Below are positions 26,440 through 36,994 of a DNA stretch of 64,000 nucleotides, piece by piece. The first letter of the stretch is position 1. The number at the start of each line of letters is the position of its first letter. Under the pieces are notes generated by a model. The model made no database searches. It was not told where the DNA came from and worked only from the letters and a program-made list of their open reading frames with translations. Source of the DNA: Stomorhina lunata (Eukaryota; Arthropoda; Insecta; Diptera; Rhiniidae); the NCBI GenBank assembly GCA_933228675.1, contig OW121743.1:96969998-97033997 (forward strand). The letters are read 5' to 3'. A program made the translations under genes and the position numbers.

Positions 26440-27060
26440 CCCAGAAATCTAATTTTAGGGTGGAATAAAAATAAACATTTAGGGTGGAATAAAAATAAAC
26501 ATTAATAAACATTAATGTAGATTAGAATTAAAGACTAAGATCTTAGCTTTAAAGCCTAATATAAGTCATATGCATATATTTGCATATTAAGTCTAAAATC
26601 AATAATAAGTGACAAAAAGGCTCTAATAAGTTTAATTTTATTCAAATTTATGGTTTAAGTCCTTGCCTGAAAGTTTTAAATAAATCAGCTGCATATATGA
26701 ATTGAATTTTTAAGGTAACAAAAATTAAATAAATGCCGTCTGGCTTATTATTACCTTATTTTTACCTATTTTCTTTTTTTTCCAAATATTTACTTAAGGA
26801 GAATAAAAGTCAACACAAGATTCGGCAGGCTATAACTTTTTTCAATGACAACCTGTAAATCTAAATTTTATTTAAATTAAAGGCTTAAGTCTAAGCTTTT
26901 ATGTTTTATATAAACCATCTGCATATGTTTGCATATTTAGTCTAAAATCAATCATAAGTCAAAAAATTTACTCTTTTTCTAATATTTTTGTAAATTTTGT
27001 AAAAAATGAAGGTTAACTCAAGATTCGGCAGGATATAAATTTCTATCTTTTAATTTACAG
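26440..27060. repeat. Degenerate short tandem duplications
   Basis: A 24-bp direct duplication (AGGGTGGAATAAAAATAAAC) lies at about 26,455-26,502. After it, a segment containing GCATAT and GTCTAAAATCAAT recurs near 26,545-26,600 and 26,915-26,955, with a partial copy near 26,685. The phrase AAGATTCGGCAGG occurs at about 26,818 and 27,021. This looks like an old, diverged tandem repeat of about 200 bp or remnants of a dispersed element. Confidence 0.6.
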
Positions 27061-27612
27061 TTTTCTGCAAGTTTAAATCAATTACAATTTTAATTTCTTT
27101 TCTTTAAACACTTAAAATCTACTCTTGAAATATACACTTGTACATTATCAATCGTTAAAGCAAATTGCACAACTTTACTCATTTCCGTTAACTATCTTTT
27201 GCAATAGGTAATTGATTTAGTTTAGTACTTAAACTTAATCCTTTAAAAACAATTATTTTTCTCTGTATGTGTTGGCTCACATACTTAAAGGAACATTTAA
27301 TTTCATTATTTGAATCGTATACTTCTCGGTAAAGGTAAATGGCGGGTTCATGAAAATATGCTTATTTTGTGGGCTACTAATAAAAAAATTAAGATTCACT
27401 TACTACTAATATAAATTTTAAAGAACGTTAACCAATATCATATTTTGCATAAATTTCTTAAAGTTTTAAAAGGTCAGAAATTTATGAGCACTCCTAATAT
27501 ATAAATACAAGTACAAAAAAATAGTTTTTATTTGTTACAAGTACTTTACTAGTGGTACTTACTTTGAAATTTTTTGTGAGATTATTTACAAATATTATGC
27601 TCATGTATGTAT
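27061..27612. other. AT-rich intergenic stretch, no gene seen
   Basis: No open frame, RNA gene or repeat was recognised. Confidence 0.5.
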
Positions 27613-27770
27613 ATTAGGGTGTCCCGAAAATTTAAAAGTTTTTTTTTAATGCATATAATCTTATTTTTTTCGAAAGGTATCAATCACTTTCAGATAAGTT
27701 TGACGTAATTCATCGCAAAAATTGAGATTAAAAGCAAAAAATTCCCAAAATATGTGTGGGACAGTCTAAT
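27613..27770. mobile_element. Possible small MITE with imperfect inverted ends
   Basis: The left end reads ATTAGGGTGTCCC and the reverse complement of the right end reads ATTAGACTGTCCC, 11 of 13 identical, about 158 bp apart. No open frame lies between. A target-site duplication is not clear. The short, imperfect match makes chance possible. Confidence 0.3.
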
Positions 27771-28470
27771 GTAGAGGAATCCTTAAGTGAAGGATTCTTA
27801 AAATTTTATTAATGGAAAGAAGTGTTGCGTGTAACATCTAATTTTAAGTCAAACTTATACCTATATTTTGCTATATACTTATATGTACAATACTTTAAAT
27901 TCATTATATTCCCTTCCAAATTAACTTGAATCCCCCTAACAAAAATGTTTATAACGAAGCCAACAATCATACACATATTGTTAAAAGCTGTATGTTTTCT
28001 ATTTTTTGAATTCTAACATTTGAAATAAATATTTTTGTTCGCTAAGTATCTCCGAGACTGAGTGTGTGAGGATTATTGTGGATTTCCACTATGATGATTC
28101 CTTTCGAATTGTATATTTATCTTTATTGTTAAGTAGTAAAGTTGTTAGAAATTTTTTTAGCCAACTTTCTCTGGCATTTTGCACAGAAAAATTTTGGAAT
28201 AATTTTTTTTTTCTATTTTAAAATTTTGCAAATAAAACTCTTTTCATTGGCAAATATTTATGTATTTACAAAAATTTTGTTATATTTTTTTTTGGATAGA
28301 ATTTTTTGTAGTTATCAACTAAATATCTTTATTAGATTTATTTATTTGCTTACACTTTTGTTATATAAAGTTATATAAATACAAAGTTCTACGAAAATAC
28401 GATTACATTTTATTTAGAGAAGACAGTGGAATTTTTTAGTTTTTGTTTCAAAAAATGCTATTAGGCAGAA
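27771..28470. other. AT-rich intergenic stretch, no gene seen
   Basis: A 78-codon frame at 28142-28378 is F/L/I-rich, as AT-rich DNA gives by chance, and has no domain signature. Nothing else noted. Confidence 0.5.
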
Positions 28471-28740
28471 AATGGTAATATTAGAGATTAATCTGGTCTT
28501 AAATTTGGAAAAAACGACAAAAGACGTTATCACTTTGACAACGTCATTGTTATAAAAATTTTACACTGCAAATTATAAATGTTCTTTTTTTATGATATTA
28601 AAAAGATCTAACGAAGGACAGATATTGGTAACATTAGAGATAGATTTGGTTTTACTTTTGTAAATTTGACAAAAGCCTTTATCATTTTGACAATATTATA
28701 CCTTATTAGTTTTACTCTGTACTTTAGCACAGAGTAAATT
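28471..28740. repeat. Diverged ~154-bp direct duplication with a perfect 10-bp hairpin
   Basis: The segment beginning GGTAATATTAGAGAT (about 28,473) recurs as GGTAACATTAGAGAT at about 28,627, and both continue with GACAAAAG, TTATCA and TTTTGACAA-like blocks. At 28,711-28,738 the second copy ends in a perfect inverted repeat: TTTACTCTGT, an 8-nt loop, ACAGAGTAAA. Confidence 0.6.
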
Positions 28741-28861
28741 TGCACAGCAAATATGTTGCTAATCCAAGCACATATATTGTCATTTTGTTATCTGTGATTA
28801 ATCGTGGACAATAAATGTTGTCATATAGAATAGAAATTCTAATAAATACATAAATTAAAAA

Positions 28862-28960
28862 AAAATGGGATATTTCCCGAGTTTTGTAAATATCGGTCCA
28901 TATTTTATCATAGCTCCTATATTAAATCTAATTCGAAAATTTCATAAAAATGTCCATTAG
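28862..28960. mobile_element. Fragment of a dispersed fly repeat
   Basis: The phrase ATCGGTCCATATTTTATCAT followed by AGCTCCTAT resembles the phrase AATCGGTCCACATTTGACCA then TAGCTCCCAT at about 59,175-59,205. This wording is typical of non-coding TE-derived repeats in higher flies. Only a short degraded fragment is present. Confidence 0.4.
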
Positions 28961-29599
28961 ATTAATTACATTAAAAACGTGGAAGGAATTCTTTTTGCAA
29001 ACAACCGAAACAAAATTAAAACACTTTAAGTCGTTTCACAAAGTTATTGTTTTAATAACTTTAACACAAGTCACAAAAACTGTAAACAAATTTGTCTCTT
29101 TTACAAATATTCTTAGAATCACTGTTCTCTTATACGCGTCTCAATTAAAAATGTTAACACAATATTCGTTCATCGGTCTTATATAGTAGAGAAGAGAACG
29201 AAAGTTTATGCATGTTCCAATACATTCTCGCATGCTCAAGAACACACTTACACATATGTTGTGCAAAGAGATTATCTGAAGTAGCAGTAACAGAAAGAGC
29301 GAGAGAGAGAGAGAATGTAGATAAAAGAGAAAAATGTTGCTATACTCTTTACAGCAAATAAGAGAAACATATTGATCTGCTTATAGAAATAAACAGAATA
29401 ACAACAACATCAACAAAAATATTCTAGAAAACTAGGGGAAGAATTAAACTAGGTTGTGAACTTTGCACAATGGGGTGGATAACTTAAAAATTCGTGACAA
29501 TAATTTTAACTAGAGTTGTAGACGATTTAGGTAATAATTAAAAAAAAAAAAAAACTTTTTGATAGTAATAATGACGATGAGAAAACTTTGTAAATATTT
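28961..29599. other. Unique stretch with GAGA-rich patch
   Basis: Contains a TATATAG motif near 29,181, then purine-rich GAGAAGAGAACGAAAG and, at about 29,297-29,314, GAGCGAGAGAGAGAGAGA. In flies GAGA tracts often lie in promoters, but no open frame of a recognisable protein follows, so this is a suggestion only. The frame at 28950-29186 has no recognisable domain. Confidence 0.35.
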
Positions 29600-30370
29600 T
29601 GTAAATTTTACAGTAAGTTTTTTCATAGAAAAATTTTTATATAACATTTTTAATAAAAAATTGTCCATATACAATTTTTCCACATACAATTTTACTTAAA
29701 AAATTTTTCCATATAAAATTTTAGTTACAAATTTTTTTTTTTTAGATTTAAAATTTTCTACATCAAATTGTTTATAAAAAATTTTCTATATCCAACTTTT
29801 TTGTAAAAAATTTTCTATATCAAATTTTTGTAAAAGATTTTCTATATCAAATCTTTTGAAAAAAATTTTCTATAACAAATTTTTTGTAAAAAATTTTCTA
29901 TATAAAATTTTTTGTAAAAAACTTTCTTTATAAATTTTTTTGTAAAAAATTTTCTTTATAAATTTTTTTGTAAAAAATTTTCTACATACAATTTTTTGTA
30001 AAATTGTTCGATACCAAACGTTTTGTAAAAAAATTTCTATATCAAATTTAAAAAAAAAAAATTTTCTATATCAAATTTTTTTAAAAAAATTTTCTATATC
30101 AAATTTTTTATAAAAAATTTTCGATATCAATTTCTTTTAAAGAAAATTTCATTATTTATTTTAATAAATTTTTCCATAGAAAGTTTTCGTTACATAATTT
30201 TTCAAAATTTTTTTTTTTTTATAGAAAATTTGTGTATATTAAGATTTATATATAAAATTGTTTATAAAAATTTTCTATAGAAAATTTTTCGTACAAAATT
30301 TTTTAAACTAATTTTCATAGAAAATTTTATCTATAAAATTTGTTCAAAGAATATTTTCTATATAATTCTA
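29600..30370 (-). repeat. Degenerate ~28-bp AT-rich minisatellite
   Basis: Recurrent AAAAAATTTTCTATATCAAA and TTTTTTGTAAAA with a period of about 28 bp and many errors. Read on the minus strand it gives TATAGAAAATTTTTTAC, related to the core of the other AT-rich arrays. Confidence 0.8.
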
Positions 30371-31464
30371 AATTTAAAAAATATAAGCCAATTATTATAG
30401 TATTTAATGAAATCACTTTTCTTTTCATGTCTTGAAGAAAAGTACTCGAATTCTAACCTTTTTCATGTCAATGAGCGATATAAATATCTTCTTTATAATA
30501 AGAGTATTATTCATATTGTTTTTCTTTTTAAATTTTCCTTAAATCTATTATTTTCTATTTTACATGTAATATACGCATGTAAAATGTAAATTTTTTAAAA
30601 CTTTAACTTTGTTGCCAAAACTAAAATTATGCATAATCTTTTGTTCCAAACTCTTGTGTGCATGAAAATGATCTCGAAACGAAAGTAACTGGAAAATTAT
30701 TCAACAGCTACAATAAAATGTTTTCAATTTTTTTTTAATATTTCAGTACATACAATACAATACTATACAGATGTAAAAACTATTCATATGAATATGAATT
30801 TCCTGTCAAAGGGAACGAATGAGTAAAACCTAGTTACCAAAAAAAAAAAGTTATTAAATTTCGTTGCAATTTTGGGAATTTGTTGTGAAAAGTTATGAGG
30901 AAATTTTTTGAAATTTCTGAGACTTTTTATATTAAAATTTTAATGTTGATAAAATGTATCTAATGATTAGTTAAATGGAAAAATATTATAATCTATTTTC
31001 AAACTTTTTTTTACAGAATTTTTATTTTAAGTTTTTTTTTTTCAACTTTATAAATTATACAATTATTTTATTAAAATATTTATTTAATAAACTTTATTAA
31101 ATTTTAAATCATTTATTATTTCTTACAAAAAGTATAATATTTACTCCTATACTTGAGGTGTAATAAAACTTTGTAAAAATGCAATTTATATTTTATTCAA
31201 GTTCTTTTTTATTCCTCATTTATTTTAATATTTCATTTTCTTCCACTAACAAATAATATTATAAGTGTCAGAATAAAACAACAGTAAGAAAGTTGCACAG
31301 AAAGTCACGTTTGTCTATAACTAAAGTACCCTACCCTAACATAGCTTAAATATAAACGTCTACATATACATATAGAAAGGAGATTCTGGAATTCTTAGAA
31401 AAACATTTAAGTTAAAGTCTGAAATATAAAATTGAACTGCATTATTTAATAGTACGTGGCTGAC
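30371..31464. other. AT-rich intergenic stretch, no gene seen
   Basis: A 60-codon frame at 30407-30589 is unrecognised. No RNA gene, promoter or TE end identified. Confidence 0.5.
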
Positions 31465-32041
31465 CGAGCCCCGACTTACGAGCAACCACTTTGATGATGA
31501 TCACAAAATGACCAAATGCACTGTTTACGATTTAATTCATTTTGAGTAATTTTCAGTAGCTCCACCTGTCGGAAATTGGTCATTTTAACATAAAAACCTT
31601 CGTCGGCTTATGCGCCACAACTTTGCTAAATATCAAAGCATGACTAAATGCACTATTTACTATTGAATTCACTTTGAAAAAACATCAATGGTGCCACCTG
31701 TCGGAAATGTGACATACAAACTGAGAAACCAACTAAGAAACCTTCGTCGGCTCATGCGCGTCAGCTTTGGTAAATATCATAGCATTATCAAATACACAGT
31801 TTACGATTTTATTCATTTTGAGTTATTTTCACTGGCGCCATCTGTCGGAAATCGGTCAAACCTTTTGAGAAACCTTCGCCGGCTCATGCGCAACAAGTTT
31901 GCTTAAGATTATAGCATGACGAAATGCACAGTTTGTGATTTAAATCACTTTGAGTGGCGCCACCTATCGGAAATAAGTCATATCAACTTAGAAATCTTCA
32001 TCGGCTTATGCGCAACAACAAATGCATAGTTCACTATTTTA
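31465..32041. repeat. ~130-bp tandem repeat with a conserved GC-rich CTCF-like motif
   Basis: About 4.5 diverged copies. Each contains, in order, a CGGCTCATGCGCAAC-like block, AAATGCACAGTTTACGATTT, and a motif GGCGCCACCTGTCGG. The motif ends at about 31,572, 31,704, 31,848 and 31,970 (spacings 132, 144 and 122 bp). The two GC-rich blocks are better conserved than the AT-rich sequence between them. GGCGCCACCTGTCGG matches 11 of 14 positions of the vertebrate CTCF core GCGCCCCCTGGTGG, as I remember that core. The 72-codon frame at 31688-31906 is a translation of two copies and not a gene. Confidence 0.85.
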
Positions 32042-32069
32042 TAAATTCTATTATATTCGTTGTATATAT

Positions 32070-32620
32070 AGAAGATAGATATACCTATTAATTTAAAAGT
32101 TATAACGTTTCCAATTTTTCCCCATTTTATCCCCTAATTTCAAAAAAGTTCCATATGCATATTTAGTACTTCTCTGGTACCAATTGAATTCGGTACATTT
32201 TATTAAAACGCAGTTAACCTATTGTTGCAGTCATATTACTTTATCTATTACTTTATCTTTTTATCCCGTTTTTACCCATTTTGGTCCCCGAAATCAAAAA
32301 AGTACCATATACGTATTCAATATTTTTTCACATTTATTGATTGCAGTAAAATGTTTCTTTCTATATTCTTTGGTTCAAAAGATAAGAGTGGGTTAAAAAT
32401 AGTGCAAAAAAAACTATTTTCACCCTTTTTTACCCTCTATGGAGCATAGTTTCAAAAAAGTACCAAACATCCACTTGTATTTATAGCTGTTCACTAAGTA
32501 ATTTAAATTTTGTTTCTATACCTATTGCTTTAGGAGATATAACGTTTTTATTTTTTTCCCTTGTTTACCCGTTTTTACCCTTTTAGCGGCAAAAGTTCCA
32601 AAAGTCCCTTCTTACTTAAT
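32070..32620. repeat. Diverged ~150-bp tandem repeat
   Basis: About four old copies. Each carries a pyrimidine-rich block (TTTTTACCC type) followed by CAAAAAAGTACCA or CAAAAGTTCCA, at about 32,141, 32,295, 32,453 and 32,590. ATATAACGTTT also recurs near 32,101 and 32,537. Overlapping frames at 32184-32449 are repeat translations. Confidence 0.7.
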
Positions 32621-32699
32621 CTACACGGCAAAAAAGGTACCCATCGTCCAAATTTTATGAATATATATACAAATTTTTGATACCATATTTATAAAATAG

Positions 32700-32930
32700 T
32701 AAGATAAGTTTTTTGCCTTATAGACGAGAAGCCCCTATAGAAGAAAAAGGAATAATGTAGAGGTTTGGTTCTCTACTAGAGGCCCTAGACTTTTCTGGCG
32801 ACATCTGTCTAATGTCTTCCAACTATGTCAAAAAAAAAAAAATAGACAGCATTGTCAAAGCACCTATCAGGGCTTACATAATCCCCCGCTAGATGGTGTA
32901 GGGTATAACTGTGAAGCTATGAAGTGCATA
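32700..32930. mobile_element. Possible TE fragment with two CTCF-like sites
   Basis: GC-richer than its surroundings. It contains CTGGCGACATCTGTCT at 32,795-32,810 and CCCGCTAGATGGTGTAG at 32,884-32,900, whose reverse complement reads CTACACCATCTAGCGGG. A weak inverted pair (AAGCCCCTATAG near 32,728; CTATCAGGGCTT near 32,865) suggests a small non-autonomous element, but its ends are not certain. Confidence 0.35.
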
Positions 32931-33464
32931 ATATTTATAAATGTTATTTATAAGAAGAAATAAAAAATGCACAACAAGTAAAATTGGCCTTTTCGAATAA
33001 AATAATATTGTTTACATTTGTATTCGTATTTCATATACATAAAAGAACAAAAATGCAATATTTTACACACTTTAGTAAAATTTTCAAAGATATTTTTCAC
33101 TTGTAAAAAAAGAAAGAAATTTTTCACTTGTAAAATAAGAATAAGACTTTTATGAGTGAGTATACATATAAAATACAATAAATTTTTATAATAAATATTT
33201 ATTTGTTTGGAGTTATACAAATAAATAATATTCAAAAAAACAACTCACAATACAAATATAACTGGAAGTCTGCCAGACTTATAAAAAAAGTACTTGAACA
33301 CTTTTTTTGTGTGGGTGTGAAAGGAAGCAACAGTAAAAAGGATATTGTCGTAAATTTTAATTTAAGATAAAAGTAGTGTTAAATGGGGTCTGTTTAATAG
33401 AAACGAAATATTAAATTATATATAAATATTCTCCAGAATAATTGTAATGTTTCACAAAAAAATT
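32931..33464. other. AT-rich intergenic stretch, no gene seen
   Basis: The 95-codon minus-strand frame at 32948-33235 is Y/F/I/K-rich without a domain and is probably chance. Confidence 0.5.
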
Positions 33465-35220
33465 GTGACTTTTTATAGGAAATTTTTCGAAAATTAACAA
33501 TTTTTAGGAAATTTTTCGAAAATTGACTATTTATAGGAAATTTTTCGAAAATTGACTATTTATAGGAAATTTTTCGAAAATTGACTATTTATAGGAAATT
33601 TTTCGAAAATTGACCTTTTATAGGAAATTTTTCAAAAATTTACTATTTATAGGAAAATTTTCAAAAATTTACTATTTATAGGAAATTTTTCAAAAATTTA
33701 CTTTTTATAGGAAATTTTTAAAAAATTTACTACTTATAGGAAATTTTTCGATAATTGACTATTTAGAGGAAATTTTTCGAAAATTTATTATTTATAGGAA
33801 ACTTTTTAAAAAATTTACTATTTATAGAAAATTTTTCAAAAATTTACTATTTATAGGAAATTTTTCAAAAATTTACTATTTATAGGAAATTTTTCAAAAA
33901 TTAACTATTTATAGGAAATTTTTCAAAAATTTACTATTTATAGGACATTTTTCAAAAATTTACTATTTATAGGAAATTTTTTAAAAATTTACTATTTATA
34001 GGAAAATTTTTTAAAAATTTACTATTTATAGGAAATTTTTCAAAAATTTACTATTTATAGGAAATTTTTCAAAAATTTACTTTTTATAGGAAATTTTTCA
34101 AAAATTTACTATTTATAGGAAATTTTTCAAAAATTTACTATTTATAGGAAATTTTTCAAAAATTTACTATTTTTAGGAAATTTTTCAAAAATTTACTATT
34201 TATAGGAAATTTTTCAAAAATTTACTATTTATAGGAAATTTTTCAAAAATTTACTATTTATAGGAAATTTTTCAAAAATTTACTATTTATAGGAAATTTT
34301 TCAAAAATTTACTATTTATAGGAAATTTTTCAAAAATTTACTATTTATAGGAAATTTTTCAAAAATTTACTATTTATAGGAAATTTTTCAAAAATTTACT
34401 TTTTATAGGAAATTTTTCAAAAATTTACTTTTTATAGGAAATTTTTCAAAAATTTTCTGTTTATAAGAAATTTTTCAAAAATTTACTATTTATAGGAAAT
34501 TTTTCCTAAATTTACTGTTTATAGGAAATTTTTAAAAAAATTTACTATTTATAGGAGATTTTTTTAAAAATTTACTCTTTATAGGAAAATTTTCAAAAAT
34601 TCACTATTTATAGGAAATTTTTCAAAAATTTACTATTTAAAGGAAATTTTTAAGAAATTAACAATTAATTGGAAATTTTTGAAAAATTTACTATTTGTAG
34701 GTAATTTTTCAAAAATTAGCTATTTATAGAATTTTTCAAAAATTTACTATTTATAGGAAATTTTTCAAAAATTTACTATTTATAGGAAATTTTTCAAAAA
34801 TTTACTATTTATAGGAAATTTTTCAAAAATTTACATTTATAGGAAATTTTTAAAAAATTTACTTTTTATAGGAAATTTTAAAAAATTTACTATTTATAGG
34901 AAATTTTTCGATAATTGACTATTTATAGGAAATTTTTCAAAATTGACTATTTTAGGAAATTTACTATTTATAGGAAATTTTTCGAAAATTGACTATTTAG
35001 AGGTAATTTTTCGAAAATTGAATATTTAGAGGAAATTTTTCGAAAATTGACTATTTTTAAGAAATTTTTCGAAAATTTACTATTTATAGGAAAATTTTTA
35101 AAAATTAGCGAATTATATGAAATTTTTCTAAAATTTACTTTTTATAGGAAATTTTTCAAAAATTTGCTATTTATAGAAAATTTTTTAAAAATTTACTATT
35201 TATAGAACATTTTTTTATTA
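33465..35220 (+). repeat. 29-bp minisatellite array, inverted relative to 18.9-26.4 kb
   Basis: About 60 units reading AGGAAATTTTTCAAAAATTT then ACTATTTAT. This is the exact reverse complement of the array at 18.9-23.2 kb. C-type units (TTTTTCGAAAATTGACTATT) lie at both ends (33,476-33,615 and 34,895-35,070) and A-type units fill the middle. Confidence 0.96.
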
Positions 35221-36670
35221 AAATTTCTAAAATTTCTTATTAACCTTTTTTCTGAAATTAAGATAATTAAATTTATTTCTATTATATCCCGCATCCCAAA
35301 ATTTTTCTCATTGTAACTAAAATAAGAATCTTTCGGGTAAATACATAATGACTTAAGTATGTTAAAGTTGCTGATATTTATGTTCCTGCTTACGAAAAGA
35401 AACAATTTCAAAAAAGGATCCTAATATTTTATTTAAAATTGAACTTAGAAAAGACAAATAACCAACAAAGGGAATTTAAAAGAACATCCACCTCAAAGGA
35501 GAAACTAAATTCCCATACCATCTGTTTAAGGCGCTGTTTTTTCCATAATTTATTTGTGTTGGAAAATTAAAAAAAAAGAAAAACAATAAAGTAAACAAAA
35601 ATATTATTGTTCATTTCAGTTGTTGGAAAATTTTTTATAAATAAGGTATTTAATTGGATATTAAAGAAATTTTAATATGCTTTGTTCTTGTAACTTTTCT
35701 GTTTGTGAATAAAATTATCATGAAATAACAAAGAGGTTTGTTGACTTAAAGGGCAGAGGAATGAAAATTGTTTAGTATAAATATTCAACAATTTTCGTTT
35801 TAGTAATAAGTAATTCTTTTGGAAAACTTTAAGATTAATAAATAAAATAAAATAAAATAAATATCAATCACATATTTTGTATATTATATCCAAAAGAATA
35901 TAGGATACCTAAATCTATACCCCAAATAGCATAACATGACGCTTATCATAAGATTTGTATATGAAGTATTATAAATTTTAATTTAAAAATATATCAAAAG
36001 GAACCATGTACAATTAAAATTTCTACAATGAAACACTAAAAATAAAAAAGAAAACCATATAAATATTAAAATAAAAATATCTCAGTTAACAATGAAAAAC
36101 AAAAGAAATATTCAACAATCAAACAATGGCCTAAGAATAAAGAAAAATATTAGTGTAAAATCACGTATATAAAAATAAAAACAGAACAAATAACAAGCGT
36201 CAATACAAAAAAACTCACACAAATACATCACCACAATAAAACCAAATTAAAACACAGAATTATTTTCAATATCAAGTTCAGGTACGAGGATAAAGGACAC
36301 GCACATACACATACACACACACAAATTCGAAAGCCTAGAAAAGCACGTTCACTTTCATATTTCCATGGAAAAATATGCTGTGACCATCAACAACATGTAG
36401 CAAAAAAAGCAAGGATGCGTATTAAGTGCTTTTACAGTTAACAACCAAAGAAAACAACAGTTAAGTTAACATTTTCTCTGCTTCGCTCTCTCAAAAGCTT
36501 CACATAATCGAAAAGCTTTATTTTCGAAAGAGAGTTTAATATGCGCAGAGAGCATTAAGTTGGAAATTCAACTAGTGTGTTTTGAAAATTAACTTCTACT
36601 ATTGCGAAAAGGTTTTCCTCTTTTTTTCAAACGTATATATTTATTTGCCTTATAAGAACAACACTAGGTT
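35221..36670. other. AT-rich intergenic stretch with a purine/pyrimidine hairpin
   Basis: Mostly unique AT-rich DNA with (AAAAT)n near 35,840 and a CA-rich patch near 36,300-36,325. At about 36,475-36,555 CTCTGC..CTCTCTC and GAAAGAGAG..GCAGAGAG form an imperfect inverted repeat around two AAGCTT sites. The frame at 35196-35411 is unrecognised. Confidence 0.5.
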
Positions 36671-36888
36671 ATGTCTCTGTGGGAAAAAATCAACATTGAA
36701 AAGATATACAAGAAAGGTAATTACTTTGGACATTGTTTGAACAACGTGCAATATTACGTTCAGAGTATATTTGCAATCTGGACTTATTATCACTAATACC
36801 ATCTTGGCAATACGAAAATGTATTTGATGATTGGGGAGACAAAAGTCCCATAAGCAAGAAATACACTAACCCATTAACTAAAATATAG
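36671..36888 (+). pseudogene. Unidentified coding-like remnant in two frames
   Basis: I do not recognise this sequence. An ATG at 36,671 opens a 41-codon frame starting MSLWEKINIEKIYKKG and ending at TAA 36,794-36,796. One frame over, 36,721-36,888 gives 55 codons with varied composition, including SEYICNLDLLSLIPSW and YENVFDDWGDKSPISKKY, ending in TAG. Both have more W, E, D, C and P than neighbouring chance frames, and a single 1-base indel near 36,720-36,727 would join them. AAAG/GTAATT at 36,715 could instead be a splice donor. It may be a broken exon, a TE-protein scrap or a real small exon. Confidence 0.3.
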
Positions 36889-36994
36889 TAGAACAAAAAC
36901 TAAAACACAGACCGAGATATAGACTAACATATTGATATAGATACGATAATTAGCAAAAAAAAAAAAAATGAGATGCTCTTATCCATAAATTATG

